Assembly: GCF_014639435.1 (NCBI RefSeq)
Contig: NZ_BMFZ01000003.1
Span: forward strand, 310,001 to 374,000
Direction of reading: 5' to 3'
Length of the DNA: 64,000 nucleotides
Source of the DNA: Hafnia psychrotolerans
Lineage (GTDB): Bacteria > Pseudomonadota > Gammaproteobacteria > Enterobacterales > Enterobacteriaceae
The stretch's first letter is position 1; every line of letters begins with the position of its first letter. Made by a program: the position numbers and the translations under genes. Of this stretch, positions 33,799-43,541 are shown in pieces. The notes under the pieces are model-generated. The model ran no database searches. It saw nothing but the letters and a program-made list of their open reading frames with translations, and had not been told where the DNA came from.

Positions 33799-35520
33799 AT
33801 GTTGGATGAAATTCAGTACCCATTATCGGAGAATAATCTTCTCCGGGAAGTCGCTAGCCTTCGGGATATCATCGACAACAATTCTGACTGGATTTGGGAA
33901 GTTGATGCGCAAGGTCGATACGTCTTTGCGTCCAACAAATGCCTTGAATTTCTCGGCATCCCACCTGACCAGGTACTGGGAAAGACGCCTTTGGACTTCA
34001 TGTCAGCAGATGAAGCTGAGCGCGTTGCCGCACAATTTGTCACCCTTCTTGAGCGGCGGGCTCCGTTTGGCGGATTACTCAATCGCAACGTCCGCGCAGA
34101 TGGAACGGAGATCATTCTCGAAAGCAGCGGTATCCCGCTTTTTGACCACGACGGTGAATTTAAGGGTTACCGGGGCATTGACCGTAATCTGGCGAACCTC
34201 GATCAAGCCCCTGGCCAACGTCTTTTTCAGTTAGAAACCATTTACTCTAATGCCCCGGTGGGACTGTGCTTTATCGATCTCCAAATGCGCTATGTCACTG
34301 TTAACGATGCCATGGCCAATATTATTGGTTTGCAGCCTTATGAAGCGATTGGCCGTAAAGTTAGCGCATTTCTGCCTGGCCTTGCCCCTCTGTTGACGAA
34401 TGCACTTGAGCTGTTGCAGCGAAACGAAGAAACACCCGACAAAGAGTTTTCACTCCCGGGAAATAATAAAACTTTCTTCGTACGCATTAAAACGGCTTTT
34501 GATACGCAAAACCAGCTGTCTGGTTTGTCTGTCGCAATGACTGATATTACCAGTCTGAAACGCATGGAGCGCGCATTGCGTGAAAGCCAGGAACACTATC
34601 GCAATATGGTTGAGCTTAACCCGCAGATCCCATGGACAGCGGATGCAAAAGGCATGCTCAATGACGTCAGTTCGCGCTTTCAGCGTATTACCGGCATGAC
34701 ACGCCAGGATATTCTGGGGGATAAATGGATCCAGAGCATGCATGGGGAAGACAAACGCGATGCAGTACAGATCTGGAAACAGTGCTTAAAAACCGGTGCC
34801 CCGCTGGATATTGAGGTGCGCTTTTGTCACGTCGATCGTGGCTGGAACTGGATGCGAATTCGTGCGGCAGCAAGTTACGCACCGGATGGCTCGATTCAAC
34901 GCTGGTATGGTACTGCAGAAGATGTCCACGAGCGGAAACTGCTGGAGTTAAAACTGGTGAAGGCCAATCGCCGTCTCGAGATCCAGGCTCGTACCGACTC
35001 ACTGACCAAACTGCCCAATCGGCGAGAATTTAAAAAGGTGCTCAGTCATGAGTACATGCGCGCAAAGCGTAACCACTCACCCTTGTCTGTCATCATGATT
35101 GATATTGATTATTTTAAGCATTTTAACGATCACTACGGTCACTTGTCAGGGGACGCTTGTTTGCGCTTGGTTGCCAGAACACTACGTAGGTCTCTCAAGC
35201 GTAATACCGATATCGTCACGAGATTCGGTGGTGAGGAGTTTGCGGCAATCCTGCCAGATACCGATCAGGAAGGGGCCTGGATAGTCTCACGCCACATCAT
35301 GGAGTCTATCGAGAGTCTGGGTATCAAGCACAGCTTTAGCGAGTTCAACATGGTCACTATCAGCCAAGGGATCGCAACCTACTCACCGGCACAGGATCCA
35401 GAATTGACCAGTCAATCTGACATCGTCAGCGCTGCCGACGAAGCGCTGTATCTGTCGAAAAACAATGGCCGGAATCAGATCAATGCTATGCCGGTTTCTG
35501 CCCGGCCCAACCAGATATAG
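33799..35520 (+). CDS. PAS-PAS-PAS-GGDEF diguanylate cyclase
   Basis: 573 residues with no membrane segment, so probably a cytoplasmic sensor enzyme making cyclic di-GMP. Three PAS-type domains lie at about residues 17-135 (DNNSDWIWEVDAQGRYVFAS), 143-255 (YSNAPVGLCFIDLQMRYVTV) and 265-385 (MVELNPQIPWTADAKG), followed by DSLTKLPNRREF and the GGDEF domain. The active-site loop is RFGGEEFAAILPD, with GGEEF at residues 477-481, so it should be catalytically active. An inhibitory I-site Arg-x-x-Asp (RNTD) lies five residues before GGEEF. The start follows GGAGAAG. It sits between rsmF and yebV, adjacent genes in E. coli, so it is an insertion relative to that order. The ligand is unknown. Confidence 0.9.
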   Translation: MLDEIQYPLSENNLLREVASLRDIIDNNSDWIWEVDAQGRYVFASNKCLEFLGIPPDQVLGKTPLDFMSADEAERVAAQFVTLLERRAPFGGLLNRNVRADGTEIILESSGIPLFDHDGEFKGYRGIDRNLANLDQAPGQRLFQLETIYSNAPVGLCFIDLQMRYVTVNDAMANIIGLQPYEAIGRKVSAFLPGLAPLLTNALELLQRNEETPDKEFSLPGNNKTFFVRIKTAFDTQNQLSGLSVAMTDITSLKRMERALRESQEHYRNMVELNPQIPWTADAKGMLNDVSSRFQRITGMTRQDILGDKWIQSMHGEDKRDAVQIWKQCLKTGAPLDIEVRFCHVDRGWNWMRIRAAASYAPDGSIQRWYGTAEDVHERKLLELKLVKANRRLEIQARTDSLTKLPNRREFKKVLSHEYMRAKRNHSPLSVIMIDIDYFKHFNDHYGHLSGDACLRLVARTLRRSLKRNTDIVTRFGGEEFAAILPDTDQEGAWIVSRHIMESIESLGIKHSFSEFNMVTISQGIATYSPAQDPELTSQSDIVSAADEALYLSKNNGRNQINAMPVSARPNQI

Positions 35521-35676
35521 CGTCCGCCCTGCCCTTGGATCATCGGAAAGCCATCAACACTCGGTGAGTAGAAAATTATTATGGCGCTTTCCGTGCTGTC
35601 GTCTACTCTCAATAGATGACCATAACTGGTCATACCTCCTCTGAGATTATCTGACTTTCACTTTAAGGAGATCCTT

Positions 35677-35919
35677 ATGGGTAAATCGGTTATCCGAATA
35701 GGCAGTTATGAAATTGATGACGCCGAGTTGTCTACACCTGAAGCCAAAGGCGGCGACCATGTGCGTATTCCTTGTAAATCCGACCCGGATTTGTGCATGC
35801 AAATTGATGCCTGGGACGATCAGACCAGCGTGCCAGCAATCCTTGATGGTCGCCACTCGCTACTTTACAAAGAGAAATATGATAGCCAGAAAGATGAATG
35901 GATTATGAGACTGGAGTGA
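35677..35919 (+). CDS. yebV: YebV family protein
   Basis: 80 residues matching E. coli YebV (VIRIGSYEIDDAEL, IPCKSDPDLCMQIDAWDDQT, the C-terminal DEWIMRLE). Small soluble protein of unknown function; strong AAGGAG ribosome site. It lies downstream of rsmF in E. coli; here a diguanylate cyclase gene comes between. Confidence 0.9.
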   Translation: MGKSVIRIGSYEIDDAELSTPEAKGGDHVRIPCKSDPDLCMQIDAWDDQTSVPAILDGRHSLLYKEKYDSQKDEWIMRLE

Positions 35920-35985
35920 TCACGCATGGCGAACAGGAATCGTTCGCCATGCAGCACATGGCTTGTCAGTATATCTGCACGTAAA

Positions 35986-36378
35986 TCAGAATGTTTCGAG
36001 CAGAACAAATTTCATTAATAGAAGAGGCATATTCGGAGAAAACATCTCATACTCTTCAAAGAAACGCTGATGTTCTGTGCGCCATGACGCAAGAGTTCTA
36101 TCACCTTCCCCCTCTTCCCATGCATGTTGTTCGGTGACCAAATCAAACGGCACCTGTTTCACCTCTGTCAATTGCACCGCACAAACTGGCTTGTTACGGC
36201 CATCGACTACGACGAAAATCTCGCCTGGTTCTGGCTCAGGTTCGTCATCAAGATTGGCGCAAGTTGCCGTTTTAATACCATCAATAACACGTTTGGCAAG
36301 CTCATCAGCTTGTGCCTCGTTGTCTCCAAAAGACCAACGCTCTGAGGCTCTGTACTTTTGTGGGATCTGAGGGATCAT
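35986..36378 (-). CDS. ASCH domain-containing protein
   Basis: 130 residues. The ASCH fold is a PUA-like barrel thought to bind RNA or nucleosides; some members are hydrolases or ribonucleases. Features: RWSFGDNEAQADELAKRVIDGIKTATC, the motif-like GEIFVVVDGRNKPVCAVQLTEVKQVPFDLV, and the acidic segment HAWEEGEGDRTLASWRTEHQRFFE. The role of this member is not known. It lies 29 bases after the second WG-repeat gene on the same strand, so it may be the last gene of that operon. Confidence 0.8.
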   Translation of the reverse strand: MIPQIPQKYRASERWSFGDNEAQADELAKRVIDGIKTATCANLDDEPEPEPGEIFVVVDGRNKPVCAVQLTEVKQVPFDLVTEQHAWEEGEGDRTLASWRTEHQRFFEEYEMFSPNMPLLLMKFVLLETF

Positions 36379-36407
36379 GATTTATCCTTTTAATTTATCG
36401 GTACTTA

Positions 36408-39314
36408 TTATTTGCTAACTGCCTCAGGCTTTGAACAACGCTCAGGCTTTTCCTGCGGCCACTGACGCGTACTTCCTGCCCCATACAACACCTGAATACC
36501 ACACTCGTGATCAACACGCGCGAGTGGCTTACCTGCCGTATCGATTAACATTGAAGTATTGCCAATTGAAACAACACTGACATTGCCGTCAAAAGGCGAG
36601 ACTGCATTAAATACCGGAGGAATAACGAAACTTCCCTGCGCATTGACAAATCCGTAGTGATTATCCACCTCAGCAAAGGCCAGCCCATCAGACAGTAACC
36701 CTAAATCCGAATAGTTAACATCTGGCACGACGTTACCTTGCATATCGATCCAGACTTTAGAGGCATCATCACGTGTCAATACCGCACGCCCATTGACCAT
36801 CTGACTGCCCTTGCCTTGAACAGATAACACCTGCCTACCCGTCGCATCGACATAACGGGTCGTCGCGATGTCGTCCTGCGGATCATAGGAGATTGACATA
36901 TCACTGGCGAGTGGCAAGTACCACTGGCCTGTCGGCATAGAAGCGATGCGTACACCTTTACTGTCAATCAACTCGGTACCCTGACCGGTCGTCCGTAATG
37001 CGCGATCTTTTGCAAAAGCAGAGCTTTGTACCGCAATAACCGGGGCGATTTGCCAGGTACCCTGCGCCGACAAATAGCCTTCCTGCGGCTGACGTGACAG
37101 CTTTATCCAGTCACCCACAGCACTAATTTTGGTCTGCTGTTCATGCAGTTGAATATTACCCTGAGGATCCAGTAACCAGGATTGGCCACTCGCTGACGTC
37201 GCCAGAATACGTCCATCATTAAATTGCGTAACATGAAGGCCCGCGGTAGAAGCAATGCGGGGTTTAGCATCCGTCCCAACGACTTCAGTGAATACTGAAG
37301 ACTCAGGCGTACCTGCAACCACTGGCTCAGTCAGTGACCAAAGCGCTCCGTTGATACGTCTAACACTGCCGTATTTAGCCTCTACGACGGTTTTGCCCGT
37401 CTGGTCCACAATTCCCCATAAATTATTGGGAAGTTGAACATCAACCTGAGCACCTGAATAGTGCCCAACTGATTGATATACAGGTTGGGAGATGAGTTTT
37501 TGATCGACTACGTCGTAAATCCCCCACAGCGCGTCTTCAGCCGCCGTTTCTCGATAGCGGAACCAACCATTTCCCAACGATTGAAATTCGAAGGCATTAG
37601 GTAAGTCATAATGCTTGCCATTTTTATCAATCGCAGTGAGCTTCTTGTTCAGATAATCGAGCGCATAGCCCTGCACAAACGGCGAGATATGATCTTCAGT
37701 CAATGGAATGAGGATTTTACCCTGCTCGTCAACCACGCCGGTACCCTGCGCGGTTTTCACGATGTAATGATTTTTAATCCCCTCGTCAGACTCATCACTG
37801 TCGGCCGCTGGCTGAATATCCAGCCACTTACTGTCAAGCTGAAGACTCCCATCGGGACGAACAAAACCCGCGCCTGATTTTGACGTTGAGTCAATCGGAT
37901 GGATCAAAGCAACGGGCAAAGACGCTGACGCATTTGTGGCACCACTGTTCACCGGGTCAATGCGGTAGCCGTCGAGGGTTGTCATGCTTTTCTGAGTGAG
38001 CAGTGCCTTACCGTTCGGATCAACAATATTGACGGTGATGCCCTGAGCGTTGCGCAACCATAAACGCCCGTCAATCACTTCAGCATCAGCGACCTGAGCA
38101 AGCCAGCCGACAGACTGAGCACCACCAATCATTCCGCCAGAAGGTGCAACGATGGCGTTGACTTTCTGCTGGTCTCCTTTTGTGGTGATCAAAAACCTTC
38201 CCGTGTCCTGCTGAAAAGCCAGACTGCCAGCAGGCAAGGACAACGGTTGTTTTCGTCCCGGTACATATACCGCGACCTGCTCTTTTGACGATTTATCAAG
38301 GACGTAATCTCCCTGATAACTTAATGAGTTGACAGTGGCGACGTCGAACTTGGCAATAACAGCACTGTTGTTGTCGAGCAATGTGAACGCGTCAGCACTT
38401 TTGGCCAACCAGAACTGCGGAGTCACGGCTTTGACTGACTCATATTTTTGCGCTTCAAGAGAACCATCGGCACGAATGAGGGTTATCCCATCGTCGGAGG
38501 TTGCCAGGGCGAGCTGGTGGTTACGCGGGTCAAGCACAATACGTTTGAACTGTGGAGCCACTCGCCAGGCCAGGTTTTGGTCTGCAATGCCATAGCCTTT
38601 ATCTGCATCACGGGCGATGAATAAACCGTCACTGCCGAAAGGTTGCAAGATTTCCATCTTGTCACTGGCGACGTGACGCGCGCCATCTGGCGAAAGCAAA
38701 ACAGTTTTGTAATCCAATCTGAGACGAGCGGGTACCCCGTCGCTTAACGTTGCTGAATCCACCAGTTCATCAAGCGCCTCACCGACCTGTACACCTTTAT
38801 GATCGATAATTTGTACTTTGCCATTTTGCATCACAACGGCGAGACCAGACTGCGTGAAATTCTGTACCTCATCAAAAGTAGGTTGGATAAGCCAGTTGCC
38901 TGTAAGGTCGATGTAACCCCACTTACCCTTCTGTTTTGCCGCTGCCGCACCGAAATGGTAATCGCCGACGGCGTCAAAGATAGGCTTAATCACCAACTGA
39001 CCTTGTGCATCCAGGAAACCCCAGAGGTGTCCGCTCAGCCCCTTTTCTGCGGCGACTTCATCAATCGGACGGCTCGCATCGGGTAATAACACCGCAGCGC
39101 GGCCTTCATGCACGTCACGGATGCAGTGATTCTGCATCATTGGCAATGCCTGCATGACCTGCTCATCGGCTTTCTGCTCTACAGGCGCAAAACATTTGAA
39201 GGTTTCCGCGGCAAGGGCCGGTGCTGCCAGCGCCAATAGCGCCATCGCACCGCCCGATCGCAGAGCCAATCCTATTACCCGCGGCAACGAAACGGGCGTA
39301 TTTTGTCTGATCAT
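36408..39314 (-). CDS. Large WG-repeat (KWG/beta-repeat) exported protein, 968 residues
   Basis: Unusually large. The N-terminus is a signal peptide (GGAMALLALAAPALAAETFK), so the mature protein is periplasmic or surface-linked. The body is a chain of WG beta-repeats, each roughly W/Y-G-x-hydrophobic-D-x-x-G followed by a P-x-F motif: HLWGFLDAQGQLVIKPIF, GKWGYIDLTGNWLIQPTF, NLWGIVDQTGKTVVEAKY, HYGFVNAQGSFVIPPVF. Cysteines sit near both ends (FKCFAPVEQ, ALPMMQNHC; CGIQVLYG, ERCSKPEA). Function unknown; repeats of this type usually mediate binding. It overlaps the upstream paralogue by four bases (ATGA). Confidence 0.85.
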   Translation of the reverse strand: MIRQNTPVSLPRVIGLALRSGGAMALLALAAPALAAETFKCFAPVEQKADEQVMQALPMMQNHCIRDVHEGRAAVLLPDASRPIDEVAAEKGLSGHLWGFLDAQGQLVIKPIFDAVGDYHFGAAAAKQKGKWGYIDLTGNWLIQPTFDEVQNFTQSGLAVVMQNGKVQIIDHKGVQVGEALDELVDSATLSDGVPARLRLDYKTVLLSPDGARHVASDKMEILQPFGSDGLFIARDADKGYGIADQNLAWRVAPQFKRIVLDPRNHQLALATSDDGITLIRADGSLEAQKYESVKAVTPQFWLAKSADAFTLLDNNSAVIAKFDVATVNSLSYQGDYVLDKSSKEQVAVYVPGRKQPLSLPAGSLAFQQDTGRFLITTKGDQQKVNAIVAPSGGMIGGAQSVGWLAQVADAEVIDGRLWLRNAQGITVNIVDPNGKALLTQKSMTTLDGYRIDPVNSGATNASASLPVALIHPIDSTSKSGAGFVRPDGSLQLDSKWLDIQPAADSDESDEGIKNHYIVKTAQGTGVVDEQGKILIPLTEDHISPFVQGYALDYLNKKLTAIDKNGKHYDLPNAFEFQSLGNGWFRYRETAAEDALWGIYDVVDQKLISQPVYQSVGHYSGAQVDVQLPNNLWGIVDQTGKTVVEAKYGSVRRINGALWSLTEPVVAGTPESSVFTEVVGTDAKPRIASTAGLHVTQFNDGRILATSASGQSWLLDPQGNIQLHEQQTKISAVGDWIKLSRQPQEGYLSAQGTWQIAPVIAVQSSAFAKDRALRTTGQGTELIDSKGVRIASMPTGQWYLPLASDMSISYDPQDDIATTRYVDATGRQVLSVQGKGSQMVNGRAVLTRDDASKVWIDMQGNVVPDVNYSDLGLLSDGLAFAEVDNHYGFVNAQGSFVIPPVFNAVSPFDGNVSVVSIGNTSMLIDTAGKPLARVDHECGIQVLYGAGSTRQWPQEKPERCSKPEAVSK

Positions 39315-42082
39315 TGCGTTCCACCATTAGCACAGGTGACAGGTTTAACGGGCCAGAACTGATGGCCTTCCGTGTCAGTGATAATCCGCTGGTTGCATCG
39401 CACCTGCAACTGCACAACCACGCTGCCGTTGGTGTTCAGTAACTGTGCCTGACCTTTCATTCCAGCCCAGACGCGCTTTTCACTGAAATCGCCAGCCCAT
39501 TCGAATGCCGGAGCCATCGCAAAGCGCCCGCCGAGATTGATAAAACCATAGTTTGAACCGTAAGTAGATTGCTTCACGGCTTTGGCCAAACCATCTTTAA
39601 CAGGCCCGACGTTGTCAAAATAAGGGCCAATGATTTTTTTACCACTGGCGTCAATAAAGCCATAAAGACCCTTACTGTCGCGTAAGGGTACGGTACCTTC
39701 ACTGGCATGATTAATCTGCAAGCTGTCCACCCCAGCATAGCGCTGAATTTCGTGGCCGGTACTGTCGAAAAGTATCGTCTCACCCGTGTTGGTATCATTC
39801 AGGGCCAGACGTGCCATTGACGGCAGCGGTTCTGCGGTTTCAAACCCCGTCAGAGGCTCACCACCTGTGGAATCAATTAGCGTCACACGGTTATCACTCA
39901 CCGCACTAGCCCAATTAAGTGGTTGTACAAAATTCAGTGCCGCTGAGTAGAGTGGTTGTACCTGCCACTCACCCTGACCATCAATGGCACCAAACCGTGG
40001 TCCAAACCCAAGTAATACCCATTCACCGTCAATATCTGTCGAGGAAGGCACGATCGCTTTACTGACCGCAGCACGACCATCATTATCAATGAGGGCAACA
40101 CCACCGCTGGCAGGTTGTACCAGCCAGTGTTCCTTTCCGACATTCACCGGCTTATTCAGCAAACCTGTTGCGATATTTTGACCATTGACCGCATTGAAGA
40201 TGTTGAAATGACTAGCTGCATCAGTATGTTGATCAGGCTGCTCGTCATCCGCCATGATGAACATCGCATCACCAATATATTCTGGTTTACCCTGTCGATT
40301 CGCATCAGGTGCAATTGCCCATTTGCCACTCAGCCCAACCACACCCCAGCCATTATCCGCTTTAGCAAGTGCATACCCTTCGTGGAAATCCTCCAGTTCA
40401 TTAAATTGAGGCACCCCCAGGATGCTTTTGCTTTGAATATCCCACAGGCCCCAACGACGATCCTTACCGTCGCCTTGTGCCGTCAGCACAACGCCCGAGC
40501 TGATGCGCTGGCTACTCTGTAAGATCGGCGCAGGGACATCAATAATATTACCGGCACGGTCGATAAGGTGTTTTTCTTCAGCCTCTTTATCACCGGTGTA
40601 CGCCCAACTGTACTCCCCCTCAAATGGCATGATTTGGGTAAACGTAGGTTGAATGACCCATTTACCACTGGCGTCAATCGCGCCCATTTTATGGTTTTCA
40701 GTGTGAACCAATAACGGAGCTTGACGAGGATCACGGTCAAACGTCGCCCATTGAGGGTCAGAGAGCACTTCACCATGAGAGGTCAAGATTGCAGGAGGTT
40801 TTTTGTTGTCATTTGGCTTGAGAAGCGCCCACGGCAAACTATGGGAAGCATCAGCCGCCTCTTTCACCGGTGTGACAGAATTATCACGCAACACAGTAGC
40901 GTCGAGGGGGTGGACCTGATAGTCACGCAAAGCACTTAATACAGGGGCCGCCAATAAAGCCACACCGTTGTTATCATAAATCTGGATAACCTGCGCCGAC
41001 TTTCCGTCAGTTTGCATCACCCAAAGCCATTGGCCTTGCTGCAACAGCTGAGGTTTACTGGCTTTAATATTGATGATCTGATTCTGTGGGCCAATAAGGT
41101 TGATCCCCTTAGTACCTTTGGTGATCACCCAGTCGCCCCAGACTAAGGACTTCCCGGACTGTTCGGCCAAAATATCCTTCAACTTTGCAAGTTTGTTATC
41201 CAGTAACTGAAGGACATTGTTAGAGTCTGTCACCAGCCAGCTTCCAGACTTAAGCGCAGAGACAGATTTGTACTGCTCTTTGCTCAGCGCAACGCCCTGC
41301 TTATCAAAGAAGCCCCATTCTGTTTTGCCTTTTACCGCCACTGTGTCGCCATTTAATATCGGCATATTGCGGGTTTTTAACGTCATCGGGTCAATGGCCC
41401 ATTCGCCATTCTGATCAAGAAAACCCCAGTAACCGCTGTCTGCACCATCACGCTTTTGCGCGGGGATCAAGCCTGACTGAGGTTTCCCTAACCCCATCAC
41501 GTCATCAGGGAGTGCTAATGACCTTCCGGTTTCAGCATTCCATAACGCCGGGGATACCTGAACCTGAACACTGGCTAAAGACTGGCCTTTGACAAATCCT
41601 TCGCTGTTAAGATAGGCGGAAAAAGGCAGGGTTTTCACCACAGCACCTTTACGGTCAATCAGCGCGGCGCGGCTATCAGTCACCACTAAAGCCGTACCCT
41701 GAGGGTTAAAATCTGTCGCGTGGGTAAAGCGCGGCTCAATTGCCCAATGGCCTTTTTTATCTATATACCCGAACAGATCATCTTTTCTTGCAACAGCCAA
41801 ATCATTCACAAAACCGCGAACTTCACGGAAGGCGGGGTTGATCACCATATGTCCCGTAAGATCAACATATCCCCAAAGTCCCGAGGCATCTTGCGCTGAC
41901 CCCATTAACACCGGTGACAGCCCTTGCTGAAAAGGCAGTTGGCACTTTTCAGCCGTTTTGGCGTTGCTGCATGCACGTAACCATGCATCTTCTGCATGCA
42001 CGGGAAAACTAAATGTCGCATTCAGAACTAACGCTAAGGCGCTAAAATTTCTGAGATGTTTAAATGTGTCGGAGCAAATCAT
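39311..42082 (-). CDS. Large WG-repeat exported protein, 923 residues (paralogue)
   Basis: Same architecture as the 968-residue neighbour: signal peptide (FSALALVLNATFSFPVHAED), a Cys-containing head (LRACSNAKTAEKCQLPF), then WG repeats such as GLWGYVDLTGHMVINPAF, LFGYIDKKGHWAIEPRF, GYWGFLDQNGEWAIDP, HKMGAIDASGKWVIQPTF and GLYGFIDASGKKIIGPYF. It is the promoter-proximal gene of the pair, and its stop overlaps the next start, so the two are translationally coupled and probably act together. Function unknown; a tandem duplication that diverged is the simplest origin. Confidence 0.85.
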   Translation of the reverse strand: MICSDTFKHLRNFSALALVLNATFSFPVHAEDAWLRACSNAKTAEKCQLPFQQGLSPVLMGSAQDASGLWGYVDLTGHMVINPAFREVRGFVNDLAVARKDDLFGYIDKKGHWAIEPRFTHATDFNPQGTALVVTDSRAALIDRKGAVVKTLPFSAYLNSEGFVKGQSLASVQVQVSPALWNAETGRSLALPDDVMGLGKPQSGLIPAQKRDGADSGYWGFLDQNGEWAIDPMTLKTRNMPILNGDTVAVKGKTEWGFFDKQGVALSKEQYKSVSALKSGSWLVTDSNNVLQLLDNKLAKLKDILAEQSGKSLVWGDWVITKGTKGINLIGPQNQIINIKASKPQLLQQGQWLWVMQTDGKSAQVIQIYDNNGVALLAAPVLSALRDYQVHPLDATVLRDNSVTPVKEAADASHSLPWALLKPNDNKKPPAILTSHGEVLSDPQWATFDRDPRQAPLLVHTENHKMGAIDASGKWVIQPTFTQIMPFEGEYSWAYTGDKEAEEKHLIDRAGNIIDVPAPILQSSQRISSGVVLTAQGDGKDRRWGLWDIQSKSILGVPQFNELEDFHEGYALAKADNGWGVVGLSGKWAIAPDANRQGKPEYIGDAMFIMADDEQPDQHTDAASHFNIFNAVNGQNIATGLLNKPVNVGKEHWLVQPASGGVALIDNDGRAAVSKAIVPSSTDIDGEWVLLGFGPRFGAIDGQGEWQVQPLYSAALNFVQPLNWASAVSDNRVTLIDSTGGEPLTGFETAEPLPSMARLALNDTNTGETILFDSTGHEIQRYAGVDSLQINHASEGTVPLRDSKGLYGFIDASGKKIIGPYFDNVGPVKDGLAKAVKQSTYGSNYGFINLGGRFAMAPAFEWAGDFSEKRVWAGMKGQAQLLNTNGSVVVQLQVRCNQRIITDTEGHQFWPVKPVTCANGGTQ

Positions 42083-42371
42083 CCGATTCCCTTAATAGCT
42101 TGATAATGAGGAAGTTTAGCGCACAAACTCTGAGGATATCCGCTGAAGCCGCGTTAAACGGTAGAAATCCGATAATAATCAAGTTCAATGACACTGATGC
42201 GCTACGCCTTACAGGGTGTCAGCTTGTAAGAGAAAAAGCAGCTAATTTATTACCCTGTCACCAATGAATACCTTTTATAACGGCACTTTTCCGTAAAACT
42301 CAACGTTAATTTTTACACTCTCTGCGGCACACCTTTTTTTGTCGATGAAATCACGCCACTAACAACGCCAG

Positions 42372-43088
42372 TTAACGACAAAATCCCACCCCGCGCATCC
42401 CAAAATGAAAATGATTAGCATGGGCTGCATTGTAATCAGGTCCGATTGAATTTCCAAAATAGGGGCAACTCTCTCTAAAGATGGCACGAATATAGTCCCC
42501 ACGAGGTTTCTGTTCTTTCCACCCTTTGAGAACCGTTACATCAGTTCCATCGGCAAGACGAAAACCAGCAACGTCCAGAGCCTCGGCGGTGGCATGTTCA
42601 CTTAACTTGGCTTCAGGGCGATCATATACGTTACGACACGCATAACTGCCAAGATGGTCGATGCGGATCAGATCTGACCCCAGTTGGGTCCGTGCCTGAG
42701 GTTTCGCTACCTGGACAATAAACATTGTGCTGCTTAATGCCAGCCTGCAACTGGCGAGAAAACTGGAACTTAATGCAACGGTACCAAACCCCTGTACGCG
42801 GACAGGCGAAGAGAGCGGACAGGTTCCTCCTGTGTCAGCGGTTGTAATAAACGACACAGCCCCAGCCTCTTTGGCTCGTTCTAGTGCCGCTAAACAAGCT
42901 TGCGGATTTTTATCCAGACGCCGTAGTTTGAATTGGGTAATAAAATTCGGCGGATCGCTAATCAACAATGGTGTGAATGGATTGTAATGAGACGGTAAAA
43001 TGCGGCTAATCCATGGTGCTGAGTAAACCAAAACAACCAAAAAAATGAGATTGACGACAATGAATCGCATAAGCACCGGCCTTATCAC
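42372..43088 (-). CDS. Extensin-like C-terminal domain protein (peptidoglycan DD-peptidase fold)
   Basis: 238 residues with an N-terminal membrane anchor (MRFIVVNLIFLVVLVYSAPWI). The domain has the pattern of the bacterial extensin-like family, related to the M15 zinc peptidases: DHLGSYACRNVY, LSEHATAEALDVAGFRL with His/Asp, and NAAHANHFHFGMRGVGFC with the His-x-His near the C-terminus. It is probably a periplasmic, inner-membrane-anchored enzyme acting on cell wall, but substrate and activity are inferred from the fold only. The upstream gene is divergent; no operon partner. Confidence 0.85.
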   Translation of the reverse strand: MIRPVLMRFIVVNLIFLVVLVYSAPWISRILPSHYNPFTPLLISDPPNFITQFKLRRLDKNPQACLAALERAKEAGAVSFITTADTGGTCPLSSPVRVQGFGTVALSSSFLASCRLALSSTMFIVQVAKPQARTQLGSDLIRIDHLGSYACRNVYDRPEAKLSEHATAEALDVAGFRLADGTDVTVLKGWKEQKPRGDYIRAIFRESCPYFGNSIGPDYNAAHANHFHFGMRGVGFCR

Positions 43089-43347
43089 TGTAAGGTTCCA
43101 TCCCTTACATTGTTCAATTTCTGAGGATAATTATCACCTTAGTATAGTAGTAAAGCGTTAGAGCGATCCCGTACAGACTTTACAACTCTGCGGCTGAGCG
43201 CCCACTACACTGCACCGGGCCGTTTTAATAAAAAGAGAAGCCATGTTGTATACTGTTGTCGATAAGAGTTCACTTCGGTACGCGCTATTTTTCAAAAAAT
43301 AGCGGCCTCGCCCGGTTAATAACCAACGCTTTCATTTATTTAAAAAA
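43089..43347. other. Upstream half of a divergent spacer, possible small-RNA or leader transcript
   Basis: No established gene. A 19-codon frame (ATG 43242, ending at about 43301) begins MLYTVVDKSSLRYALFF after AGAGAAG. Its 3' end lies in a hairpin, GCTATTTTT and AAAAATAGC at about 43290-43309. Together with the terminator just downstream, this region looks like a short transcript of roughly 100-180 bases. Not recognised as a known RNA. Confidence 0.3.
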
Positions 43348-43379
43348 ACAACCCCATCAGCTGGGGTTTATTTTTTCTT
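43348..43379 (+). terminator. Rho-independent terminator upstream of the chemoreceptor gene
   Basis: AACCCC and GGGGTT around ATCAGCT, followed by TTATTTTTTC on the plus strand, about 165 bases before the chemoreceptor ATG. There is no plus-strand gene in front of it, so it must end an unlisted short transcript or act as a leader terminator. Confidence 0.7.
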
Positions 43380-43541
43380 TAAACACACAAATAGCTCAAG
43401 AGAAACCCCTAACAGCCGATACTAAGAGAAGAGAAGTGAAATATAAAATAAAGTACTTAGCCGTTTCATAACTTTATGAAAATAATTTTCACTTTTATTT
43501 CCAATGCATTTTTGTCGTCTTCGACTCTAGGGGGTTATCAA

